Shown here: positions 56,083 through 64,000 of the stretch, in pieces
How the letters are laid out: every line of letters starts with the position of its first letter
Numbering within the stretch: the first letter of the stretch is position 1
Assembly: GCA_021018995.1 (NCBI GenBank)
Contig: CM037584.1
Location: 149,685,317-149,749,316 of the forward strand
Reading direction: 5' to 3'
Length of the DNA stretch: 64,000 nucleotides
Origin: Chloranthus sessilifolius
Taxonomy: Eukaryota > Streptophyta > Magnoliopsida > Chloranthales > Chloranthaceae
The notes under the pieces: model-generated
What the model was told of the DNA's origin: nothing
Databases searched by the model: none
The model's input: only the letters and a program-made list of their open reading frames with translations
Position numbers and translations under genes: made by a program

Positions 56083-57330
56083 TGACAGACCAGTATGGCC
56101 CCAAGGTTCAAAGGTAGATGATGAGGAAGAGAAGGTCCTAGGAAAGTTTAGTTGGAGGATATTCCCGAGGGTCAGCTACATCTTGAGGAATTGGGATTAC
56201 TACGAATCCTAATAATATTCCTATTGGGGGAAGAACTTGAGCTGGGAACGTTGATCAAGTGTTGGAAGTATTGGCCAACAACATGACTCAGCAGACAGAC
56301 TCTATGGCCCAGGAGACTGCTGCAATAGCTCAACAAGCAGAGTTATTAGCAACTAGACATCAACCCTCAGGGTTTGCAGAGTTTAGGAGGATGCATCCTC
56401 CTAATTTTTTAGGTCAGATTGATCCGATTTTTACAGAGGGTTGGTTGAATGAGATGGAGAAGATCTTCGACATTCTTCAATGCACCGAAGTTGAGAAGGT
56501 GCGCTAAGCAACCTTCAAGTTGGATGGGGAAGCTGACCCTTGGTGGAAGTTAGTATCTAGGATCAGGGAGCTGGAATTTTCCAACACACCATGGACTTGG
56601 GAAAAATTTGTAGAAGCTTTTAATAATAAGTACTTTCTGCAGGGATGTGGTGAGAGTACAAACAAGAGTTTGATAGACTGTTAGATTTGCACCCCATCAC
56701 ATGACCACCGAGTCGATGAGGGCAAGAAAGTTTTAAACTGGCTTGAGACCAAATATTCTGGAGAGGATCTCGACTTTTGAGCTTGAGACTTATGCGGGGG
56801 TAATTAGTAAAGCCCTTATTATTGAGGAGGACATTGATCAGATGTACAAGAGGAGAGACTAGTAGAATAAGGAAAGAGTTAGACAAGGTTAGACAAGTGC
56901 CTATGATCAAGCAAATAAGAGACCCAAGTTTATGAGGCCGCCGAGATATCCTATGCAACCGGCGTACTCGAGACCTGCAGCTTCTTTTGAACCGACCTCC
57001 TACCAGAGGCCATTAGTGTCTTCGCCTGTGTGATCCTTCCAGCCCTGCTAGTGGAACTTCTATTGCACTGGGATCTTCACGGGTCTCATCTTTTTCTCTG
57101 GCTCCTTTATGTGCAAAGTGTGGGAAGCCACACAAGGCAGAGGGTTGCAGGAGAAACACTGGAGCTTACTTTAGGTGTGGTAAGATGGGCCACATGGTTA
57201 GGGCTTGTCCAGAGGAGAGCATGGAGAGAACTATTTCGATATTTACATAAAGATTTTCTCGACCTATTGTTCAGGGTCGAGCTTATGTCATGACAGCCGT
57301 TGATGCCCATACATCCAATGACGTGATCCA
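56083..57330 (+). pseudogene. gag: Gag of element F, disrupted
   Basis: Starts at ATG 56083 (MTDQYGPKVQ). The best part is 56259-56507 (MTQQTDSMAQETAAIAQQAE..., F-R-R-M-HPPNFLGQ, WLNEMEKIFDILQCTE), continuing after a stop as DPWWKLVSRI. The zinc knuckle area (about 57110-57225) reads CAKCGKPHKAEGC and AYFRCGKMGHMVRAC: the first Cys of the CX2CX4HX4C knuckle is Tyr here (TAC), a G-to-A change from the A2 version (ACFKCGRTGH). Stops at 56117, 56507 and elsewhere. Confidence 0.8.
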
Positions 57331-57486
57331 AGGTATCATTACACTTTGGGAGTTAAGTTTTTCTTTGGTATTTATGTTATAAAGAATGCTCTCATAAATT
57401 ATGTACATAGTAATATTCTTGCACACCTTACACTTGGTGTGCACTTAATCCGATTTTTCTTTGTATAAACTTAAGGTACCCTTCCT

Positions 57487-57900
57487 ATGAGCCCAAATGG
57501 GGATATATGTGAAACTAAGGCACGAGTGTTGTTCGACCTAGGGTCTACTCACTCTTTTCTTACTCCGATGTTCTCAGCACGTATGGGCATTATGCCTGAG
57601 TCATTAGACTTCATATTAGCAGTGTTAGTTCCTACGGGTAGTTCAGTGAGGACAGATAGTGAACAAATCAATCATCAATCGAATTGAGGATCATGGGACT
57701 AGGGTAGACTTGATATTGTTGAATATGGTAGGATTTGATGTGATCCTAGGAATGTATTGGCTATTTGCTTACCATGCAAGCGTTGATTGCCTTCGGAAAG
57801 TGGTAACTTTCCATCCTCCAAAAGTAAAATCATTTCGATTTTATAGAGTGAATTCTAGTGTTGCACCTTTCATATAAGCTATTCGGGCTAAACGTCTTAT
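57487..57900 (+). pseudogene. pol: Protease of element F, disrupted
   Basis: MSPNGDICETKARVLFDLGS, then THSFLTPMFS: the usual D-S-G is D-L-G here, with the catalytic Asp kept (about 57535). After a frame slip near 57685 it continues as DLILLNMVGFDVILGMYWL (57710 on), the second conserved protease block. Confidence 0.75.
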
Positions 57901-59340
57901 GAGGAACGGGTGCAGTAGATACCTAGCCGTCCTACAAGAATAATGAGAAGAGAAGAATATCATTACTAATATTTTTGTTGCTTGTGCGTACCCATATGCA
58001 TTTCTCGAGGACCTACCTGGACTGCCACCTGATTGAGAGATTGAGTTTGCTATCGATTTAGCTCCGGGTACTGAGCCATTGTCCAAAGCTCTATATCGCA
58101 TGGCTCCAGCTGAGTTAAAGGAATTGAAAGAATAGTTGTAAGAACTTCTAGACAAAGGATTTATCCGCCCTAGTGTGTCTCCTTAGGGAGCACCAATTTT
58201 GTTTGTCAGAAAGAAAGACGGTTCGATGCAACTCTGTATCGATTACCGTTATCCAAACAAGATGACAATTAGGAATCGTTACCCACTTCCGAGAATAGAT
58301 GATCTTTTTGATTAGTTATAAGTAGCGAGGTCTTTCTCTAAGAATGACTTGAGATTCGGCTATGATTAGCTGAGAGTCAAATCTGAAGACATTCAGAAGA
58401 CAACGTTCAGAACTAGATATGGGCACTATGAGTTCCTGGTGATGCCATTTGGGTTGACGAACGCTCCAACGTCATTTATGGACTTGATGAATCGGATATT
58501 CAAACCACACTTAGACAGGTATGTAGTTATTTTCGTAGATGATATCCTCATCTATTCGAGGACGCAAGAGGAACATGAGCAGCACTTATGAGTGGCTCTC
58601 CAAACCCTCAGAGATCACAAATTATATGCAAAACTCAGCAAGTGTGAGTTTTGGATTGAGCAGGTTAGTTTCTTAGGCCATGCTGTCTCCGAGGTGGGTA
58701 TAACGGTCGATCCAACAAAGATCAAATTAGTGGTGAATTGGGAATAATCGAAGACAATGACAGAAGTCTTTAGTTTCCTTAGTCTGACGGGATACTATTG
58801 GCGATTTGTAGAAGGTTTCTCCAAGATCTTGGGTTCGCTTACATAACTTATGAGAAAGAATGCTAGATTTGATTGGATAGAGTAGTGTGAGCAGAGTTTT
58901 CAAGAACTTAAGAAGCATTTTACTACCGCACCAATACTGGCTATACCTTTAGGTGGTGGAGGTTATGAAGTATACAGTGACGCTTCATACAGTGGTTTGG
59001 GTTACCTGCTTAATCAGGATAAGAGAGTCATTGCTTATGACTCCAGACAACTTAAGGATCACAAGAAAAATTATCCTACTCATGACCTTGAGTTAATAGC
59101 AGTAATCTTTGCTTTGAAGATCTGGAGGCACTACCTATATGATGAGACATTTAATATCTTTACAGATCACAAGAGCCTTAAGTACCTGTTTACTCAGAAG
59201 GACTTGAATATGAGGTAGCGAAGATGGATGGCGTTCCTTAAAGATTATGATTGTTCTATCCAGTACCACCCTGGGAAGGCCAATGTAGTAGCGGATGCAC
59301 TGAGCCAGAAGTCTTCTGCTCAGTTGTCACATCTCATTAC
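57901..59340 (+). pseudogene. pol: Reverse transcriptase and RNase H of element F, disrupted
   Basis: [20 protein letters not shown] (58206-58260), [33 protein letters not shown] (58420-58480), active site [12 protein letters not shown] with both Asp residues (about 58530), then FLGHAVSE. RNase [16 protein letters not shown] (58972 on), [32 protein letters not shown] (59158-59197). Ends [14 protein letters not shown] (about 59266). Stops include 58317, 58743 and 59218. The YVDD/FVDD and RNase H motifs place it with chromoviruses rather than Tat. Confidence 0.85.
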
Positions 59341-59619
59341 TAGAGTGACCAGTGGCACTTACTTGAGGATATGGCATTGTGTGACATGAGGTTCGATGTT
59401 AGAGGGTCAGGAGCTTTGATGGCTACCATTGTCATGTAACCCACATTATTTGAAAGCATCTGCAAGCTACAGATGATTGATGATGGGCTTATGGCCATCA
59501 TAAATGAGGTGATCAATGGGAACATATTAGATTTCTCCATCAGGACGGATGGTACCTTTTTATTCCAAGACCGACTGTGCATACATACTAGTGTTGAGCT
59601 TCGGGACACTATTTTGGAA

Positions 59620-60401
59620 GAGACTCACAAGTAAATGTATGCCATACATCTTGGGAGTACCAAGATGTATCAAGATTTGAAGAAACGTTTCTAGTGGAGA
59701 GGCTTGAAGAAGGACGTTGCTGAGTATGTGTCCAAATGCTTAGTCTGCCAACAAGTAAAGGTTGATCATTGAAATCCAGCGAGATTGTTGCAACTATTGC
59801 TGATACCTGAGTGGAAATAGGAAGGTATTTCTATGGATCGGACTTTATTTTGGGGTTGCTAAAGACGTTGAGAAAATACAATGAAATCTGGGTCATTATG
59901 GATAGATTAACTAAATCTGTATATTTCCTGCCATATAATACTACGTATACTACCAGCAAACTCCTAAAGTTGTACCTTAAAGAGATAGTTAGGCTTCATG
60001 GTATACTGGTCAGTATAGTGTCTGATAGAGGCCCGCTATACACATCTTAGTTTTGGCAATGATTTCATGAAGGTATGGGTTCTAGACTTGATTTTAGCTC
60101 AGCATTCCATCCTCATACCGATGGGCAAACTGATAGGGTGAACCATATCATAGAGAACATGTTACATGCTTGTATGTTAGATTTTCATGGGTCATGGAAC
60201 AAACACTTACCTCTGATTGAGTTCGCCTACAACAACAGGTATCAGGCAAGCATCAGTATGGCTCCTTATGAAGCCTTATATGGTCGGAGATGCAGATCTT
60301 TATTGAATTGGGAGGAAGTCGGCGAGAAATTTATCTTAGGACCTGATATTGTGGAGAGTACAACTGAGATGGTTCAGTTGATCTGTGAGAGATTACGAGT
60401 C
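59620..60401 (+). pseudogene. pol: Integrase of element F, disrupted and cut by element G
   Basis: HHCC remnant (CLVCQQVKVDH near 59741), then core segments in shifting frames: WVIMDRLTKSVYFLPYNTTY (59890 on), VSDRGPLYTS (60020), HPHTDGQTDRVNHIIENMLH (60111 on) and PYEALYGRRCRS (60261). The last codons, ICERLRVC (60380-60402), run straight into the LTR of G. The conserved E of the DDE triad falls in GQTDRVN, where E is expected at the D/R position, so it is probably lost. Confidence 0.8.
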
Positions 60402-62757
60402 TGTAGACACCCCCATTTTGCCCTCTCGGAATATACAAATCTGTTCGGTCACCTTTGACCTTACAGCCCTAATTGGGACCATATGCTAAAACAATAGTAT
60501 ATGACTGGACACATGCTGAAACAATAGCTCTGTGGCTCAGACCTCGACGTAGAGAAACTATATACTGAAACAAATGTATATAGTCAAAATGTAGGCTGAA
60601 ACAATAGTCTGGCATTTCAGACTTGACCAAAACTGGGACACCTCGAATTACATGCCTAAAGCCACACGTGCAATTCGATCGCACGCTAAACCACACACCT
60701 GTAATTAGTCCCACTCAGACCAGACTCCCTTGCCCCAGACCACCTAGAGACTCGATCACGTGCCTCACACGAGATGCGCTATCGGATTGAACGCTCGACC
60801 ACCGGCGCGTAATTAGCCTACGCCCGACCTAGTCTTACAGTCCTTAACCCCCAAGCTTCCTCGATTAAACACTTAGAAAAAAGCGCTTAATCAAATTGCA
60901 CACTCCACACTAGGGAGTGCAATTAGTTCTAACATGATTAGAACTAGGAAACTCATTGAGCAAGTCAATCGGTCGCTCACTGAGTCGGTGACCGACTCAA
61001 AGCGATTAAGCACCGGGAGACCGACACGCAATCTAGTTAAATGCTTGAAATAGGGTGCTTAATTAGAGAAAAACCTATAAAAGATTTTTTCTAATTCGCC
61101 CCGAGAGAGGCTCGCAATCTCGAGAAAGAACATATTTTTTGGGGATTTCGAAACCAGAGAACTTCGAGAATGAACTCATAGAGGTACATAGCAATGATTT
61201 CGGGATTCAAGCTTGAATCTTCAAGATTTCTCTCCGCAGCCCCGGTCCTAGGTAAAATTCTTAGTTCTAGGTGTAGGGTTTCTCTTAATTTTAATTATTA
61301 ATATCAAATTTTTAGTCCTAGACCGTAGCACCCCTTTCAGACCGTAATCTCTTATATCTGGTTCTAGTTCTCCGTTTCTAGAACCAGTCCTTAATCGGAC
61401 GGTCTAATTTACCGACCCTAGGCTTTAATTCCATTCTAAAATCTTAATTTCTAGGTCTATCATTAATCTTTGGTTCTAGTTCTTAGATTCTCGAACCAGT
61501 CCTTAATCATATGGTCTGATTTTTTTATTTTAGACCCGAATTCAGTCCTAGAATTTTAAATTTTAGTTTTAATTTCTTAGTTTAATATTTTTAAAAATCT
61601 CAAATATTAATTTAGTTTCTATAATTCTAGTTTCTTTATTTAATCTATAATTATAATCCTGAAATCGACTCCGAAAAGCTAAAAATATAATATTATAGTC
61701 TAAAACCCAATTTGCTTTAACCTCAGCCACCCAATTTGCCCAAGGGAGCTAACGGAGGGTACTCGGGAATGAGACCAATCCTCCTTAGCATAGCGGGCCC
61801 AAAACTCCTTTTTTTTAGAATTATTTTGTTGCTTTAATCAATATTAGAAAATCAGTTCCATGAATTTATCTTAGAATTTTAGTATAATTAATTTACATGC
61901 TTTCTTTTGATTAGATCCTTAGAATAGCTGCCTTGATTAGAACTCTAATAAAACTAGTTCCTTTATTTTAATTAGATAGTTCTAGCATAGTTAATTCCTT
62001 GCTATATTAGATTTCAGCATAATCCTTTTTATTATTAGAATTTTAGTATAATTGATTCATTGCTTTGATTATAATTCTAGAAAACAATCAGTCCTTTATT
62101 CCTATTAGAATTCTAGCAGGACTATGATCTTTGCTCGAGTTAGAACTCCAGTCATATTAGCATATTTATTTTGATTAGAATTTCAGTATAATTAGTATGC
62201 TTGATTTAATTAAAGTTTCAATAAAATTAATACCTTTGCATTCCTAGTAAAATTAGGAGACTGATATCAATTGGACTTTTAGTAGTATTAGGACACTAAA
62301 TTAATTGAAATTCTAATAAGAGTAGGAAACCAAGATTAATTACTCCTGATAGAATTAGAATACTAAATTAATTCACTATAATAAATTCCCACACAACTAA
62401 ACTCACAATAGAATTGGGAAATCTAAACTGATTAGAACTACAACAATAACGGGAAAGAAAAGGAAAATTAAACTATCTAAATTATAAGAAGAGTCACAGC
62501 TGCTGACGTTCGCAGGCGGACGATTCAGTAAAGAAGTAACCCACACCCACTCTAAAACGTGATCATTGATGTGTTGCAGCGTCGTTAAATATCTACAGCT
62601 AGCGATCGCAACAAACTAGAAATCTTCCTAAAACCCCCTTTTTTTTTATCTTTACCTCTACCATTCCAAACGCTGCATCACTAGAGTCCACTTGGACAGA
62701 ATTGGGCCGCTGATTCAATGGGGACCAAGAGGAACCTAGAAAAAATGTGCACCAACA
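60402..62757 (+). repeat. Element G 5' LTR
   Basis: TGTAGACACCCCC ... GCACCAACA, 2.36 kb. TATAAAA at 61076-61082. Has only about two of the CTGAAACAATAG units (60455-60620). Contains both segments missing from the C 5' LTR. Confidence 0.9.
61076..61082 (+). promoter_or_regulatory. TATA box of element G LTR
   Basis: TATAAAA in the context GGTGCTTAATTAGAGAAAAACC, as in both LTRs of C. Confidence 0.7.
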
Positions 62758-62760
62758 GAC

Positions 62761-62780
62761 TGGCGATTGCGATGGGACCC
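62761..62780 (+). other. Element G primer binding site
   Basis: TGGCGATTGCGATGGGACCC, three bases after the LTR end. Same site as C with a few changes. Confidence 0.65.
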
Positions 62781-62897
62781 TTTTGCAAACTCTTTTTTTT
62801 TTTAGATAGTTAGTTTTTATCTTATTTCCCTATTTTTCTTTCCATCGTGTCATTTAGATTCCCTTTTAAATATATGAGTCTTTATCAAAAACTCAAA

Positions 62898-64000
62898 ATG
62901 TCTAGTATACGAAGAGTGAGTTTAGGAGACCCACCATTGTGGGGGTAGCATAACAACCTCGCGTATGAAGAAGAAACACTTCACAATTCCAACCCATGAC
63001 AACCTGAGATTAACATGGCTGGTGAACAAGAAAATTCCTTCTCTACCCCACACATCGGTAATCATCATAATGGGAGAGATGGTAACACTGGACAAAACCT
63101 TACTACTCAATAAATTGTAGAGCTTAGTATTCAAAGAATACAAAGAGGAGATGATGACTCTGAGGAATTACTTCGAGGATTGGTCGCTGCATACAAAACC
63201 ATCAGGCCATGACAATTTTTAGAAGACCAAGAATGACAAGAGAGGCCACCTCCTACTCTGAGCACGGTGTCAACCCGCGCCACACCATTGAGACAACCTA
63301 CTCATATATTCTTCAACGATGAATCTCTAGACAAGGTTTGCTCACGAGCTGCTCCAAAAGACAACACCATCAAAATCGAAGATATCCCTAAAATGCTCGA
63401 TGAGTACATGGCCAAGAGAGCGCCCCGGTAACTCATTCAGATTCGATAAATTTTATCGGGACGTCGAATTTAACTTACCAATAGGATTCAAACCGCCGAA
63501 ATTTACCAAATATAATGGCAAGGGAAATCCAAATAATCACTTGGCCCTCTTTTGTAACGATTGTCAACCTATACATGATAATCAAGGACTTCTCATTCAC
63601 TATTTCCAACTCTCATTAGAAGGAGAAGCTTTAGATTGGTTTGCGGGACTCCCGCTTTATAAGATAGAAACCTTCGATGATTTGGTCAGTCAATTCCTAG
63701 ACCAGTACAAATACTTGATCCAAGAGACAGTTAGTCTTAGCGATTTGATGGCAGCCAAGCAAGGACCTGATGAAGAATTTACCGACTTCCTCGTCAGATA
63801 GAGAAAACTCGCTACCAGGACTGGTACTTCAATGAAAGAGATGGACTCGGTGGACATTATCATCGATAATACTAGAGAACCATTAAAGAGCACACTTGTC
63901 ATAAGTGATTGCCCCGACTTCACTGCGTTCCACTCCTGGGCATCTCGACTAGCACGACACATTAAAGGCAGAGACCTCGCTCTATCCATAGTCACATCGA
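62898..64000 (+). pseudogene. gag: Gag of element G, partial at window edge
   Basis: ATG 62898 starts the same leader as C. Less damaged than in C: 63400-63801 is open and holds PPKFTKYNGKGNPNNHLALF, the LLIHYFQLSLEGEALDWF segment and DLMAAKQGPDEEFTDFLVR. It continues after a stop at 63799 (R to stop at the codon after LVR) with ISDCPDFTAFHSWASRLARH to the window end. A frame slip occurs near 63420. No finger yet in view. Confidence 0.85.

Larger units (their letters stand above)
53474..60401 (+). mobile_element. Element 'F': chromovirus (Tekay/Del-like), left part
   Basis: 5' LTR, Met-tRNA primer site, gag, protease, RT, RNase H and most of integrase in order on the plus strand. Cut at 60401 by G; the rest, including any chromodomain and the 3' LTR, is beyond the window. 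It is the fuller relative of A2 and a model of the autonomous partner. Confidence 0.85.
60402..64000 (+). mobile_element. Element 'G': second Tat/Ogre-type element, left part
   Basis: LTR, primer site and gag closely related to C, inserted in F integrase. The probable duplication GAGTC (60397-60401) cannot be checked because the other end is outside. It keeps the canonical TG start that C has lost. Confidence 0.9.

Noticed and set aside
55740..56117. 125-codon frame at the end of LTR F with hydrophobic stretches
   Set aside because: Crosses the LTR end and primer binding site of F. The real gag start (56083) lies in the same frame, and the upstream part is untranslated LTR sequence.

Overview
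The window looks like plant nuclear DNA that is almost entirely transposable elements. I see no host gene, tRNA, rRNA or CRISPR array. The plant assignment rests on the element types: Ty3/gypsy elements of three plant lineages (Tekay/Del-type chromovirus, Tat/Ogre-type with a second RNase H, and Athila-type), hAT- and Mutator-like MITEs, a plant mobile domain (PMD) gene, and initiator-Met tRNA primer sites. Nearly every coding region carries stops or frameshifts, often TGG or CAG changed to a stop, as expected of old methylated repeats. The species cannot be named from this.

Layout. 1-1810: remnants and a hAT-like MITE. 1811-8015: a Mutator-like element holding a foldback MITE (2129-2535, perfect 9-bp duplication) and a 4.4-kb solo LTR, 'A' (2613-7028, duplication CAACG), with two related foldbacks at about 7165-7795 and 8190-8570. 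From 8658 to the window end is a nest. LTR 'B' (8658-9325, 17896-18073, 53155-53473) was split three times: by 'A2' (9326-17890, minus strand, duplication ATTTT), a gag-only chromovirus derivative; by 'C' (18074-53149, duplication GTTCT), a 35-kb Tat-type element; and by 'F' (from 53474, plus strand), a chromovirus. C itself holds solo LTR 'D' (24014-26231, ATACT) and an Athila-type deletion derivative 'E' (29758-37929, minus strand, ATATG). F is cut in its integrase by a second Tat-type element, 'G' (from 60402), which runs off the window.

What works together. In C the plus-strand order is LTR, PBS, gag with a CCHC-like finger, protease, a long linker, RT, RNase H, second RNase H, integrase, PPT, LTR. 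Between integrase and the 3' LTR lies a separate minus-strand unit: a TATA box, an intron-rich gene for a PMD protein with a coiled-coil tail (45451 to 41706), and two further antisense promoter or 3'-end modules. These modules share a small hairpin that shows compensatory changes. This antisense PMD cargo is the most interesting system in the window.

A second signal runs across the chromovirus LTRs. Four LTR types carry a splice-donor-like site (AG|GT...) after the presumed transcription start and, near the LTR 3' end, an acceptor followed by a short acidic reading frame. In three of them the frame ends in a D-x-P-x-x-E/N-F/L-Y/F-P-type tail. An LTR-internal intron with a conserved terminal mini-exon is proposed. 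All exon joins, domain calls and lineage names here were made by eye, without alignment or database search.
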